From positions 46,795 through 110,794 of the forward strand of contig JAZRMW010000054.1 of the NCBI GenBank assembly GCA_045647865.1: DNA of 64,000 nt, written 5' to 3'. This document shows positions 33,782 through 42,995 of this stretch, one piece after another (the first letter of the stretch is position 1; each line of letters opens with the position of its first letter). Below the pieces are notes generated by a model. That model saw nothing but the letters and a program-made list of their open reading frames with translations, did no database searches and was not told where the DNA came from. The translations under genes and the position numbers were made by a program. Source of the stretch: Phocaeicola_A sp045647865. Lineage in GTDB: Bacteria > Bacteroidota > Bacteroidia > Bacteroidales > Bacteroidaceae.

Positions 33782-35170
33782 TTAATTGGCCAATCTGTTC
33801 ATGTGGCCACAAAACATGCGACCATCACTGCACAAAAGCCAAATACGTTTATCGGTATCCACCACGCAGGCAAAAGCCTCATCGTATCCCTTCAATTCTT
33901 CAGGGAATCCTATTTTCTTTGTCTGTTTCCACCAAGTGATACCTCCATCAGTAGAGATAAAAAAGGCCTCAAATGGTTTTATTTTTCCAGACTTGTCGGC
34001 ACCCCCAAATGCATAATACTTACCATCAAAAGGAATGACTGTCAAACGCTCCAATAAAGGACAAGCCTGAGTATTGCCTTGGATAGTACCATAATCTGTC
34101 CACTTTTGTTCATTGGAGAGTTTCGTCCACACAGCAGCATACGTTCCAGTATAGTTACGCGGAGCTCCTACCAATGTCGTACGTTTAATTGACGAATTGG
34201 TTGGTAGCAATTCTTCCAGCACCCACGGGCTTGCAGGGAAAGAATTCTCATCCACCGTCTGTACGACACTCCAATCACCAATCATGTTTACTACAGGGGT
34301 TCCAGGAATCCATTCGTAAGGGTCACAAGCCACAATAGTACCGCCTTCATTCAAGCAGAGTTTACCATCTACCACTCCGACCATGCTCGTAAAGGTTCGC
34401 TCAGGAGATTCGGCCATCCATTCCACTCCTGTAATGGAACTATACAATTTTCCGTCAGCCAACAAATAGACGGCATTCTCATGAGCCACAACGGAGGAAT
34501 AATCCACGGTACCGGTAACACCTTGCAAATGCCACTCTTTTTTCGTAAAATGAAAACTTCCATTCAATTGGCCAGCCATTACGGTAGGCAGACCATCCAT
34601 TTCGCCAAAAACCATCAAATAGTCACGTAGCTGTACCATCTTTTCGGCCGTCATGCGATTTCCATGAAAATTATGGTTTTCCACCTGTACCCAAACCAGA
34701 GAATCCATATCTGCCTTATGTACATTCAAACGAATATTGTAGTTTTTTGTACTCTCTTCATCTGTAGCATGCAACTCAAAACGCACAGGCGAAGAAAAGT
34801 CAATGCTGTCCGAAGACGAATAGGATTTGGCAGTCACACCATCAGGATAGTAAAAAGCATAAGCACCCACAAAGCCCAAATTCACTGTTACTTGGCTTAC
34901 ATCCGTACCCTTAGGCAAAGAATCCACATTATAGACCTCACCATTCAAATGATCTATAGCAAAGAGGTAAGAGTCACCGGATATTTTTTTCACAATAATT
35001 GTATCTCTGCCTTCTGCAGTTTTGGAAGGAACTTCCGTCTCTATGTCATTAATAGAGAAGGAGGAAAGATATACATTGGATGTCAAAGTCACTTGATCTC
35101 CCTCTAGACACGAAGTGAACACTCCGAACATCACCATCAAAAATGCTGATACAGCTAATATTTTTCTCAT
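33782..35170 (-). CDS. DUF6242 family lipoprotein
   Basis: The 462-residue lipoprotein has a signal (MRKILAVSAFLMVMFGVFTSC) and lipid Cys near residue 21. Residues about 30-180 form Ig-like beta-rich modules, and the rest resembles a beta-propeller with sialidase-like repeats such as FFISTDGGITWWKQ and RIWLLCSDGRMFCGHM. The family is restricted to Bacteroidetes and has no known function. It precedes DUF6089 by 54 nt, so it heads the envelope operon with its own promoter. Confidence 0.82.
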   Translation of the reverse strand: MRKILAVSAFLMVMFGVFTSCLEGDQVTLTSNVYLSSFSINDIETEVPSKTAEGRDTIIVKKISGDSYLFAIDHLNGEVYNVDSLPKGTDVSQVTVNLGFVGAYAFYYPDGVTAKSYSSSDSIDFSSPVRFELHATDEESTKNYNIRLNVHKADMDSLVWVQVENHNFHGNRMTAEKMVQLRDYLMVFGEMDGLPTVMAGQLNGSFHFTKKEWHLQGVTGTVDYSSVVAHENAVYLLADGKLYSSITGVEWMAESPERTFTSMVGVVDGKLCLNEGGTIVACDPYEWIPGTPVVNMIGDWSVVQTVDENSFPASPWVLEELLPTNSSIKRTTLVGAPRNYTGTYAAVWTKLSNEQKWTDYGTIQGNTQACPLLERLTVIPFDGKYYAFGGADKSGKIKPFEAFFISTDGGITWWKQTKKIGFPEELKGYDEAFACVVDTDKRIWLLCSDGRMFCGHMNRLAN

Positions 35171-35199
35171 TATAATCCGAGCCTTTTAATAACAAGCTG

Positions 35200-35230
35200 C
35201 AAAAATAGTAACATTTTCTTCTTTTTGAAA
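35200..35230 (-). promoter_or_regulatory. Promoter of the DUF6242-to-murI operon
   Basis: On the minus strand TTTC at 35227-35230, 19 nt spacer, TATTTTTG at 35200-35207. An exact -7 box with a one-mismatch -33 box at normal spacing, 30 nt before the DUF6242 start. Confidence 0.7.
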
Positions 35231-35420
35231 GAGAACGCACCAAGTTTTATACTATATTAGGGATAAAAAGTGGTTAATTACCAACTTTTGACGGTAGAGA
35301 AAGGAGTTTTAACGTTTTAATCAAGAGCAAAAAATCCATTTGATAAGCAAAAAATATAGCCTAAAGTTTGAAAAGCCTAAAATTCTATGTTTTTTTCATA
35401 GCCAATCACATAAATTCAAG

Positions 35421-35428
35421 TACCTTTG
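35421..35428 (+). promoter_or_regulatory. Promoter -7 box of the LTA-synthase-like gene
   Basis: TACCTTTG, exact TAnnTTTG, 27 nt before the chosen ATG at 35455. This supports the internal start over the longer open frame that begins at 35368. Confidence 0.6.
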
Positions 35429-35454
35429 TCGGCGTTATTCAAACCATTGTCATA

Positions 35455-37287
35455 ATGAAACAACGCATTCTATACCTTTTCGCCCTATTCTTTGCCCTCG
35501 TAGGCATCTTTGCATTACAAAAGCCCTTGTTCATGTTTTATAACACCACCGAATCTTTATCGGTAATTGATTATTGGAACGTTATCCAACATGGTCTCTC
35601 TTTGGATATGACAACAGCAGGATACCTCACAGTTCTTCCCCTATTGATTCTCATTGCAAGCACATGGACAAAGAAATGGGCACTACGGAAATGGATGCGT
35701 CCCTACTTGATTCTCATAGGTACAATTATGGCCATCATTTTCATCGTTGATACAGCACTCTATACTTTTTGGGGGTTCAAACTCGATGCTACTGTGTTCA
35801 ACTATTTAGACTCTCCATCTGAGGCTTTTGCCAGTGTTTCCATCGGATTCATCATCGCTCGCATATTCGGCATTGCAGCTGTTGCATTTTTCTTCTCATG
35901 GATTTTTATCCATCTAACTCCCAAAAAGTTATGCTCCTGCCATCACCGTATCTTCACCACCTTACTCCTGCTATTTATGGGAGGCGGATTGTTTCTCATT
36001 ATCCGTGGTGGTATCACCGAATCCACATCAAACATCGGACAAGTCTATTTCAGCGACCGCCAGTTCCTAAACCACTCGGCCGTCAATCCCTGTTTCAGTC
36101 TGCTTTCGTCAATGGGGAAAAGCGAACGTTTCGAAGAGATGTTCGATTTCTTCCCTGAAACAGATCGGGCGACACATTTCAGCGGACTCTACCCTACCCC
36201 TACAGACACTTGCACAAAGCAACTTCTGAACACCAAGCGTCCCAATGTACTACTCATTCTATTGGAAGGGTTTGGAGCAACTTTTGTAGAGTCATTGGGA
36301 GGCACCAAAGGAACTTCACCCAATATCGACCGGCTGAAAAATGAAGGAATATTCTTCACCCAATGCTATGCCAACAGTTTCCGCACCGACCGAGGAACAT
36401 TGTGTACACTAAGCGGCTACCCAGGGCTTCCGCAAACTTCTGTCATGAAGATTCCAGCCAAAAGCCGCACACTTCCTTCCATTGCCTCATCACTACAAAA
36501 ATCCGGCTATGAAACGGACTTCCTTTACGGTGGAGATATCAATTTCACCAACATGAAGAGTTACTTGCTCTCAACCGGCTACCAACGGATAACAGCAGAT
36601 ACAGACTTTACCCTCGCTGAACGCACAAGCAACGCTTGGGGTGTAAACGATGACATCACATTTGACCACCTATACGATGTCATTGCCAATCGTACAGACA
36701 CGACACAACGGTGGTTCACCACATTCCTTACCCTCAGTAGCCACGAACCATTTGAAGTTCCTTTCGACCGCTTCCTTGAAGACAAGATAAAGAACTCATT
36801 TGCTTATACCGATGACTGCCTGGGACGTTTTATCGACCGTCTGAAAGAATTGCCTACATGGAAGGATATGCTTATCGTCTGCCTGCCAGACCACGGCATC
36901 CTCTATCGGGAAAAGGGTATCAGCAACCACAACGACCCTCGAGCATTCCATATCCCCATGCTTTGGACCGGCGGAGCCATCAACGGCACACACACCATCG
37001 ATATCCTCACCAACCAAACCGATCTACCCGCCACCCTATTGGGACAATTAGGTTTGCCACATGCGGACTTCACTTTCAGCCGAAACGTTCTGGATTGCAA
37101 TTACACCTACCCTTTCACCTTCTACACCTACAACAACGCCCTCGCTTTCCGAGACAGCTCCGGATTGACTATCTACAGCAACGAAGCTGAACGTGTCATT
37201 ACCGACACACCCAAACCTTCAATCACCCGCCTGCAACGCGGACAAGCCATCCTCCAAACAGTAATGGATGATTTAGGAAAAAGATAA
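35455..37287 (+). CDS. LTA synthase/phosphoglycerol transferase-like sulfatase
   Basis: Inner-membrane protein of 610 residues from ATG 35455 (MKQRILYLFALFFAL). About five N-terminal membrane segments are followed by a periplasmic alkaline-phosphatase-type domain: PNVLLILLEGFGA near residue 262 (metal-binding Glu), RTDRGTLCTLSG near residue 310 with the nucleophile Thr, and CLPDHG near residue 480. In this family such enzymes move phosphoglycerol or phosphoethanolamine onto glycans or lipids. Substrate here unknown. It is convergent with mntH, with a CTATAG repeat between them. Confidence 0.88.
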   Translation: MKQRILYLFALFFALVGIFALQKPLFMFYNTTESLSVIDYWNVIQHGLSLDMTTAGYLTVLPLLILIASTWTKKWALRKWMRPYLILIGTIMAIIFIVDTALYTFWGFKLDATVFNYLDSPSEAFASVSIGFIIARIFGIAAVAFFFSWIFIHLTPKKLCSCHHRIFTTLLLLFMGGGLFLIIRGGITESTSNIGQVYFSDRQFLNHSAVNPCFSLLSSMGKSERFEEMFDFFPETDRATHFSGLYPTPTDTCTKQLLNTKRPNVLLILLEGFGATFVESLGGTKGTSPNIDRLKNEGIFFTQCYANSFRTDRGTLCTLSGYPGLPQTSVMKIPAKSRTLPSIASSLQKSGYETDFLYGGDINFTNMKSYLLSTGYQRITADTDFTLAERTSNAWGVNDDITFDHLYDVIANRTDTTQRWFTTFLTLSSHEPFEVPFDRFLEDKIKNSFAYTDDCLGRFIDRLKELPTWKDMLIVCLPDHGILYREKGISNHNDPRAFHIPMLWTGGAINGTHTIDILTNQTDLPATLLGQLGLPHADFTFSRNVLDCNYTYPFTFYTYNNALAFRDSSGLTIYSNEAERVITDTPKPSITRLQRGQAILQTVMDDLGKR

Positions 37288-37301
37288 TGCCTAATAAAAG
37301 C

Positions 37302-37411
37302 CTATAGATTATAGGAACTATAGGAACTATAAAAACTATAGTAACTATAGGCCCTATAGTAACTATAGAGACTATAAAAACCATAATAAGAGCCCCTATA
37401 GCCTCCTATAA
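37302..37411. repeat. CTATAG word array, period 9 nt
   Basis: The self-complementary word CTATAR starts at 37318, 37327, 37336, 37345, 37354, 37363 and 37372, exactly 9 nt apart, with variable three-base linkers; a further CTATAG at 37302 and words near 37396 and 37406 flank the core. It fills the whole gap between the two convergent stop codons (LTA-synthase-like and mntH) in place of a normal terminator. Confidence 0.85.
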
Positions 37412-37415
37412 AAAC

Positions 37416-38678
37416 TCAACTGAACAACAGCATCAGATTCAACACCGTAACCAAGGCTGCCACAAAATAAAGTATCACCGTAGTAAAGCGGCTGTTGACA
37501 TACTGTCCCATCACCCGTTTGGACGAGGTAAGCCCCACTTGCAGAAATACGGTAACAGGCAATTGAATACTGAGTACCATTTGCGAGATTATCAGTCCAT
37601 AAAAGGGATCCTTGATGAAAAAGATTATCAGTAGAGCAATTCCCAAAGAGAGAAGAACTCCCAGACGCGAATGAGTATCCTTAATATTATACGCTTCACC
37701 AAAGAATCCTGCAAAAATAGAACCTGCAGCCATACCACTGGTGACTGTAGAAGAGACCCCAGCCAATAGCAACGCAATGGCAAATACAATTCCTGCTGCT
37801 CCACCCAACAGAGGGTCAAGCAAACTTTGTGCCTGTGCCAGTTCATCCACCTGCACCCCATTTTTAAAGAAAGTGGAGGCTGCCAACACAATCATGGCAC
37901 TGTTGATCGCCCAACCGATGGTCATGGCCAACAGGGTATCGAAGAACTCATACTTCAATGCTTTGCGTATATGAGCATCATCCTGCAAATTCACTTGACG
38001 GCTCTGTATTACCTCGGAATGCAGAAAAAGATTATGAGGCATCACGACAGCCCCCAACACACTCATCACAATCAACATACTGCCCTCAGGAATCGAAGGT
38101 ACTACTGCAGAGCGGATGGCGGTCGGCCAATCAACATCAATCAAGAACAGTTCATAAAGGAATGAAAAACCTATCAGCGATACAAAAGCGATAATTCCTT
38201 TCTCTACCCGTCGGTAACTGTTCGTAAAAAGCATCACCGTGACAAAAGCCGCTGTCAACAGAGCCCCTGCAGGAATAGGGACATCAAACAGCATCTGCAA
38301 AGCGATAGCACCACCTAAAATCTCAGCTAAAGAAGTGGAAATACTGGCCAACACTGCACTGCCCAATATGGGTACAGAAAGCCACTTAGGCAAATACTTA
38401 TAAGCAGCCTCAGAGAGACAAAGCCCCGTAGCAATACCCAAGTGGGCCACATTGTGCTGCAACAGAATCAACATCAAAGTTGAAAGAGTTACCACCCACA
38501 AAAGTGTATAACCAAACATGGAGCCAGCCGCAAAGTTGCTGGCCCAGTTGCCGGGATCGATAAATCCCACAGTGACCAACAGACCAGGGCCAATGTACTT
38601 CAAGAAGTCCATTCCACCCAAATAACGAGGATGATCCTTCCGTTTCAGGTCCTTCAGAAAGTCTTTCATTCCTTTCAT
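37416..38678 (-). CDS. mntH: Nramp-family divalent metal/proton transporter
   Basis: Imports Mn2+ or Fe2+ with protons. The 420-residue protein has about eleven membrane segments, the metal-site motif DPGNWASN near residues 42-49 (TM1), and MPHNLFLHS near 213-221 (TM6), both complete. Length is normal. Two starts are close (MKGMKDFL or MKDFL); the first is used. It begins 10 nt after the nadB stop, suggesting a nadB-mntH transcript; iron supply for NadB's pathway partner NadA would be a loose link. Confidence 0.94.
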   Translation of the reverse strand: MKGMKDFLKDLKRKDHPRYLGGMDFLKYIGPGLLVTVGFIDPGNWASNFAAGSMFGYTLLWVVTLSTLMLILLQHNVAHLGIATGLCLSEAAYKYLPKWLSVPILGSAVLASISTSLAEILGGAIALQMLFDVPIPAGALLTAAFVTVMLFTNSYRRVEKGIIAFVSLIGFSFLYELFLIDVDWPTAIRSAVVPSIPEGSMLIVMSVLGAVVMPHNLFLHSEVIQSRQVNLQDDAHIRKALKYEFFDTLLAMTIGWAINSAMIVLAASTFFKNGVQVDELAQAQSLLDPLLGGAAGIVFAIALLLAGVSSTVTSGMAAGSIFAGFFGEAYNIKDTHSRLGVLLSLGIALLIIFFIKDPFYGLIISQMVLSIQLPVTVFLQVGLTSSKRVMGQYVNSRFTTVILYFVAALVTVLNLMLLFS

Positions 38679-38688
38679 TTATTTGTTA

Positions 38689-40260
38689 TCAACCTCTATC
38701 TTTCGGATAGTCTATGCTGAAATGTAATCCACGGCTCTCCTTACGTTCCATAGCCTGACGGGTGATGAGGTAGCCCACATTAATCATGTTGCGCAGTTCA
38801 CACAACTCACGAGTAGCTTTGCTGCTCTTGAAAAGGCGTTCCGTCTCTTCGTAAAGAATGTCAAGACGGTTCCATGCACGGGTCAGACGTGTATTGCTAC
38901 GCACAATACCAACATAAGCCTCCATAATTTGGTTCACCTCTTTCATGCTTTGAGTAATGAGTACACGCTCTTCGGTACTGATGGTACCTTCATCGTTCCA
39001 TTCGGGAATGTCTTCATTAAAATCATAACGGTCAATGACACTCAATGCATGTTTGGCTGCAGCATCGGCATATACTACCGCTTCAATCAGCGAATTGCTG
39101 GCCAAGCGGTTTCCTCCGTGCAAACCGGTACATGAACACTCCCCGATGGCATATAGACGACGGATACTGCTCTGTCCATCAAGGTCAACCACGATACCAC
39201 CACACAAGTAGTGTGCTGCCGGTGCCACAGGAATATAGTCCTTGGTGATGTCTATACCGATAGAAAGACATTTCTTATAGATATTGGGGAAGTGTTTCTT
39301 GGTCTCTTCCGGATCCTTATGTGTCACATCCAAATACACATGTTCATCACCCCGGTGCTTCATCTCGTTGTCAATGGCACGAGCCACGATGTCGCGTGGA
39401 GCCAACGACAAACGGGGGTCATATTTCTGCATAAACTCCTTGCCATCTTTCGTACGGAGTACACCACCATAACCACGCATGGCCTCAGTAATAAGATAAG
39501 ACGGTCTGTCACCGGGATTATAAAGTGCTGTAGGATGGAATTGAATGAATTCCATATCCTTCACTGCCCCCTTGGCACGATAGACCATCGCAATACCATC
39601 GCCTGTAGCCACCAACGGATTGGTGGTCTGACGATAAACGGCTTCACATCCTCCTGTCGCCATGATAGTAACCTTGGAAAGGAAAGTATCCACCTCACCC
39701 GTTGCCTCGTTCAGCACGTATGCGCCATAGCAACGAATGCCCTGTGTGTAGCGGGTTACAATGATGCCCATGTGATGCTGGGTAATGATTTCTACCGCAA
39801 AGAAATTAGGAAATACCGTAATATTGGGATGCGCTTTCACTGCTTCGATTAGTGAAGTCTGTATCTCTGCACCAGTATTGTCCTTGTGATGCAGGATGCG
39901 GAACTCACTGTGTCCACCCTCCTTATGCAAATCAAACGTACCGTCAGACTTCTTATCAAAATCCACTCCCCATTTTATCAGTTCCTCAATCTGTGAAGGA
40001 GCATTACGAACCACCTTCTCTACTGCTGCACGGTCGTTGATGTGATCGCCAGCAATGAGGGTGTCCTCAATGTGTTTCTCAAAATTATCCACCGAGAGAT
40101 CGGTCACCGATGCTATGCCTCCCTGTGCAAAATAGGTATTAGCCTCTTCCATTCCTGCCTTACAAATAAGGGCTACCGTTCCTTTGTGAGCCACTTTCAA
40201 GGCAAAACTCATGCCTGCCAGACCTGAGCCAATGACTAAGAAATCATACTTTCTTACCAT
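38689..40260 (-). CDS. nadB: L-aspartate oxidase
   Basis: FAD enzyme giving iminoaspartate for NAD synthesis. The 523-residue protein has the N-terminal dinucleotide fold FLVIGSGLAGMSFAL at residues 7-21, EFIQFHPTALY near 240, the catalytic Arg-containing REDIVARAI-like PRDIVARAIDNE near 287-298 and the C-terminal helical domain with CTGLHGGNRLASNSL near 372-386. Length is normal. nadA and nadC are not seen in the window. Confidence 0.95.
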   Translation of the reverse strand: MVRKYDFLVIGSGLAGMSFALKVAHKGTVALICKAGMEEANTYFAQGGIASVTDLSVDNFEKHIEDTLIAGDHINDRAAVEKVVRNAPSQIEELIKWGVDFDKKSDGTFDLHKEGGHSEFRILHHKDNTGAEIQTSLIEAVKAHPNITVFPNFFAVEIITQHHMGIIVTRYTQGIRCYGAYVLNEATGEVDTFLSKVTIMATGGCEAVYRQTTNPLVATGDGIAMVYRAKGAVKDMEFIQFHPTALYNPGDRPSYLITEAMRGYGGVLRTKDGKEFMQKYDPRLSLAPRDIVARAIDNEMKHRGDEHVYLDVTHKDPEETKKHFPNIYKKCLSIGIDITKDYIPVAPAAHYLCGGIVVDLDGQSSIRRLYAIGECSCTGLHGGNRLASNSLIEAVVYADAAAKHALSVIDRYDFNEDIPEWNDEGTISTEERVLITQSMKEVNQIMEAYVGIVRSNTRLTRAWNRLDILYEETERLFKSSKATRELCELRNMINVGYLITRQAMERKESRGLHFSIDYPKDRG

Positions 40261-40352
40261 AATATTCTTCTATTTCTACCTCATAGAGGTTCTCTACAAA
40301 GCAGTTTGTTCGTAAATATGTGGCAAAACTACGAATAATCGGCGAAATGACG

Positions 40353-40360
40353 TATCTTTG
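40353..40360 (+). promoter_or_regulatory. Promoter -7 box of the PH-domain/PBP4 pair
   Basis: TATCTTTG, exact -7 box, 19 nt before the ATG at 40379. It supports ATG 40379 over the upstream in-frame start. Confidence 0.6.
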
Positions 40361-40378
40361 CAGGCAAAATTCTTATCT

Positions 40379-40774
40379 ATGAACCGAATATTTCATGCTC
40401 GCGTGCCTTGGTACACGTTATTTTTCTTGATTCTGCTATTGACGCTTACCGTTTGGGCCTATTGGGAAAGGCTCGGATTGGTAGCCATGTGTTCCCTGCT
40501 GCTGATGGTCTGCCTTATTGAACGAACAATTCACACGACCTACACCGTAACGACGAACGGACAATTGCGGATACACCGCGGACGATTCTCAAAGGACATC
40601 ATCATCCCATTGAACGAAATCCGTCAGATTGAACGACTTCGCAGTGCCCGTTTCGGGAACTTCTGTCTGAAAAGATACCTACTCATCCATTATGGTAAAG
40701 ACAAGTTTGTCTCACTCATTCCAGGCAACGAAGATGAATTGATAAAACTGTTGTCAACCCAATTGACAAACTGA
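40379..40774 (+). CDS. PH-domain-like membrane protein (bPH_2 type)
   Basis: The 131-residue protein starts MNRIFHARVPWYTLFFL. Two membrane segments (residues ~11-29 and ~34-52) are followed by a beta-rich domain resembling bacterial PH domains (IPLNEIRQIERLRSARFGNF, VSLIPGNEDELIKLL). No known function. It lies 30 nt upstream of the PBP4-type gene, so the two may be cotranscribed. Confidence 0.72.
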   Translation: MNRIFHARVPWYTLFFLILLLTLTVWAYWERLGLVAMCSLLLMVCLIERTIHTTYTVTTNGQLRIHRGRFSKDIIIPLNEIRQIERLRSARFGNFCLKRYLLIHYGKDKFVSLIPGNEDELIKLLSTQLTN

Positions 40775-40804
40775 ACTAAGGAACTATCAGCCCATTAAAC
40801 CACA

Positions 40805-41971
40805 ATGAAAATAATCCCTCTCCTCCTCACCTTTATCGGCATGACAATTCCCGTCTGTGCCTCAACCCTTTCTGCCCGTTTGGACTCACTGTTAAATGAT
40901 ACTCTACTGAGCCGTTCCGAAGTAGGTCTCATAGTCTATGATCTCAATGACGATACCCTATTATACAGCTATCAGGCCGACAAACTTTACCGGCCGGCAT
41001 CCATACAGAAAATCATGACAGCCGTCACTGCCTTGGAGAATCTGGGCACAGAACACACTTTCAATACGACGCTCTACTACACTGGGGCTGTCACTCCCGA
41101 TAGTCTTTTGCAAGGAAGCCTCTATGTCGTGGGTGGATTCGACCCTTTGGTGAATCGCATGGACATGGAAGCCTTCGCACAAGCGGTATCCCTGTCGGGT
41201 ATCCGCCATATCGAGGGAGGACTTATCGGCAATGCTTCGCTCAAAGATACACTCAAATGGGGAAGTGGATGGTGTTGGGATGACGGCATGCCCATTCTTA
41301 CTCCACTACTAAGTGAACGCACCGACAGTTTCCTGGTGCATCTCCGACGAGCATTGCTCCTTCAAGGGATTACGATGTCCGATACGACTGAGACATTCGT
41401 CTCCTCAGCTCCAGATACCATTTTGACACAGATAGCCGTCTGCCGGAGACCATTATCCCAAATCATGGACCGCATGATGAAGAAGAGCGACAACCTTCAT
41501 GCCGAAGCCGTTTTTTATCAACTGGCTGCAGCATATGCCCAAGAACCGTATGCCACAGCCCTTGATGGTGCCAAGATGATACAGAAGCTCATCAAGGAGG
41601 TAGGACACCAACCTGCCCGGTACAGTATGGCCGACGGGAGCGGAGTATCGCTCTACAATTACCTGTCACCCCGTCTGATGGTCGATGTACTGATACATGC
41701 TTATCGAAATCCGGACATATTCCGCCCTTTATACCTATCTTTACCGATTGCCGGCATTGACGGCACCTTAAAGAATCGCATGAAAAAGAGCAACGCCTAT
41801 CGAAAAGTACGAGCCAAAACCGGCACACTCACAGGGGTAACCTCTTTGGCAGGATATGCAGAAACAGCAGACAAACACACTGTAGCCTTTGTCATCATCA
41901 ACCAAAACATCCTGCAACCCAAACAGGCACGCGCCTGGCAAGACAAGGTTTGTGATGCACTGTGCAAATAA
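40805..41971 (+). CDS. dacB: D-alanyl-D-alanine carboxypeptidase/endopeptidase, PBP4 (DacB) type
   Basis: Periplasmic DD-peptidase acting on peptidoglycan. The 388-residue protein has a signal peptide (MKIIPLLLTFIGMTIPVCA), the nucleophile motif S66-I-Q-K69, S228-D-N and K338-T-G, so the active site is complete. It is about 90 residues shorter than E. coli DacB, mostly because one of the two extra domains between the first and second motif is reduced. It shares a transcription unit with the PH-domain gene. Confidence 0.9.
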   Translation: MKIIPLLLTFIGMTIPVCASTLSARLDSLLNDTLLSRSEVGLIVYDLNDDTLLYSYQADKLYRPASIQKIMTAVTALENLGTEHTFNTTLYYTGAVTPDSLLQGSLYVVGGFDPLVNRMDMEAFAQAVSLSGIRHIEGGLIGNASLKDTLKWGSGWCWDDGMPILTPLLSERTDSFLVHLRRALLLQGITMSDTTETFVSSAPDTILTQIAVCRRPLSQIMDRMMKKSDNLHAEAVFYQLAAAYAQEPYATALDGAKMIQKLIKEVGHQPARYSMADGSGVSLYNYLSPRLMVDVLIHAYRNPDIFRPLYLSLPIAGIDGTLKNRMKKSNAYRKVRAKTGTLTGVTSLAGYAETADKHTVAFVIINQNILQPKQARAWQDKVCDALCK

Positions 41972-42084
41972 AAATGAAGTTTGTATATCGAACTCACTCA
42001 AACATCTAATCCCCCTCAAGAAAAAAGGGATAATCCTTTAATGGCTGGGATTTATGCATTGGAGAGTAAGGTAAATAACAATGA

Positions 42085-42118
42085 AAAAGAGGAAGTTGAG
42101 ATTTCAACTTCCTCTTTT
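42085..42118. terminator. Bidirectional terminator between PBP4 and tRNA-Phe
   Basis: AAAAGAGGAAGTTGA at 42085-42099 pairs perfectly with 42104-42118 (15 bp, 4-nt loop) and both ends are A/T runs. It ends the PBP4 transcript on one strand and the tRNA-Phe transcript on the other. Confidence 0.9.
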
Positions 42119-42125
42119 CATTATG

Positions 42126-42198
42126 TGGTGCCACCAGGAATCGAACCGGGGACACAAGGATTTTCAGTCCTTTGCTCTACCAACTGAGCTATGGCACC
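42126..42198 (-). tRNA. tRNA-Phe (GAA)
   Basis: 73 nt on the minus strand. The acceptor stem GGTGCCA/TGGCACC, D arm with TAGCTCAGTTGG, anticodon loop CTGAAAA giving GAA, and T arm with GGTTCGATTCC all fold. Discriminator A; CCA is not encoded (next bases are CAT). It is a single-gene unit, ended by the hairpin at 42085-42118. Confidence 0.97.
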
Positions 42199-42223
42199 AA
42201 CTGTCATTTTTGTTTTGCGGGTG

Positions 42224-42231
42224 CAAAGATA
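42224..42231 (-). promoter_or_regulatory. Promoter -7 box of tRNA-Phe
   Basis: TATCTTTG on the minus strand, 26 nt upstream of the mature tRNA 5' end. No clear -33 box. Confidence 0.6.
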
Positions 42232-42282
42232 CTGCTTTTTTCGGAAATTCCTAACACTTGGAAGGAAAATTTTCATAAAACA

Positions 42283-42314
42283 TTTGGTATTTCCTCAGAA
42301 AGTACGTACCTTTG
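42283..42314 (+). promoter_or_regulatory. Canonical promoter of tRNA-Pro
   Basis: TTTG at 42283-42286, exactly 20 nt, then TACCTTTG at 42307-42314: a full match to the Bacteroidetes consensus TTTG-N19-21-TAnnTTTG. The tRNA starts 14 nt downstream. It is the best promoter in the window and a useful standard for the others. Confidence 0.85.
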
Positions 42315-42327
42315 CACCCGCAAACAA

Positions 42328-42400
42328 CGGAAAGTAGCGCAGTTGGTAGCGCACTACGTTCGGGACGTAGGGGTCGGGCGTTCGAGTCGCCTCTTTCCGA
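42328..42400 (+). tRNA. tRNA-Pro (CGG)
   Basis: 73 nt. Acceptor CGGAAAG/CTTTCCG, D arm GCGC-AGTTGGTA-GCGC, anticodon stem CTACG/CGTAG with loop TTCGGGA giving CGG, T arm GGGCG-TTCGAGT-CGCCT, discriminator A, no encoded CCA. Divergently placed from tRNA-Phe with separate promoters. Confidence 0.95.
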
Positions 42401-42403
42401 CAG

Positions 42404-42452
42404 AATGAGTGGTAAAGGGCTTTAAAGCAATTTATCACTCATTTCTTTTTTA
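42404..42452 (+). terminator. Terminator after tRNA-Pro
   Basis: 42404-42416 pairs with 42431-42443 (13 bp, one G-U); an inner GCTTTAAAGC adds to the stem. Followed by TTCTTTTTTAG. Good intrinsic terminator directly after the tRNA. Confidence 0.85.
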
Positions 42453-42840
42453 GAGTTTAATAGAGACTTGGAGAATAAAACGCCCTACGAGCGTTTTGAG
42501 GTGTGCCATTGGCTGACTTGTCGGCCAAAACTCTGCATACTCAGGATATTCTCCTCTATCGAATGAAAAGATTCTCTGTGTCTCTGCGCCTCTGCGTTTT
42601 TATAATAAAAGTCTTTCGCTGAATGGTTACTGTGTCTCCGTGTTCTGAAAATAGATTACAGTCCATTATACCCAACTGGTTTTTCGGATTGTTCCCGAAA
42701 AGCCCTCAGCATGAAAAATCCAATCCATGGTCCTCAAACACCATCCGAATTAACCATTGTCAACCGTATCTAAAAACAACCGAAGCAACAGACTATAAAT
42801 GTGAAGCGAAAAATCAAAAATACTACTGCAAAAACTTTAG
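42453..42840. other. Spacer without a supported gene, with CTCTGYGY words
   Basis: About 390 bases. At 42574-42597 three 8-nt words (CTCTGTGT, CTCTGCGC, CTCTGCGT) stand in tandem, and a related stretch CTGTGTCTCCGTGT lies near 42630. The rest is unstructured and A/T-rich towards its end. Short open frames here show no recognisable content or start signals. Confidence 0.5.
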
Positions 42841-42922
42841 TTATCGACGATAACTACATAATCCACGTCGATAACTATATAATTATCGACGATAACTATA
42901 TAATCAATGTCGATGATTAATC
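42828..42922. repeat. GATAACTATATAAT array, period 21 nt
   Basis: Units begin at 42849, 42870, 42891 and 42912, exactly 21 nt apart; a decayed unit can be traced back to 42828. Consensus is GATAACTATATAAT followed by seven bases that end in TC or GAC. The junctions form palindromes such as TTATCG-A-CGATAA. It lies just beyond the terminator of the SusCD operon (42996-43032), between it and the tRNA-Pro terminator. Confidence 0.85.
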
Positions 42923-42995
42923 TTTTGACTTAAGACTTTTTAAACTGTGAGCAAGCAAAATCATTTTTCTGCTTTGCATTTCTATGCATCAAAAA

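Noticed and set aside
35368..35454. Upstream start of the LTA-synthase-like gene
   Set aside because: It precedes the promoter -7 box at 35421 and adds a segment without a family match; ATG 35455 is used.
42828..42922. 21-nt array considered as a CRISPR or an origin iteron set
   Set aside because: Units are contiguous without unique spacers, and no replication-initiator gene is adjacent.
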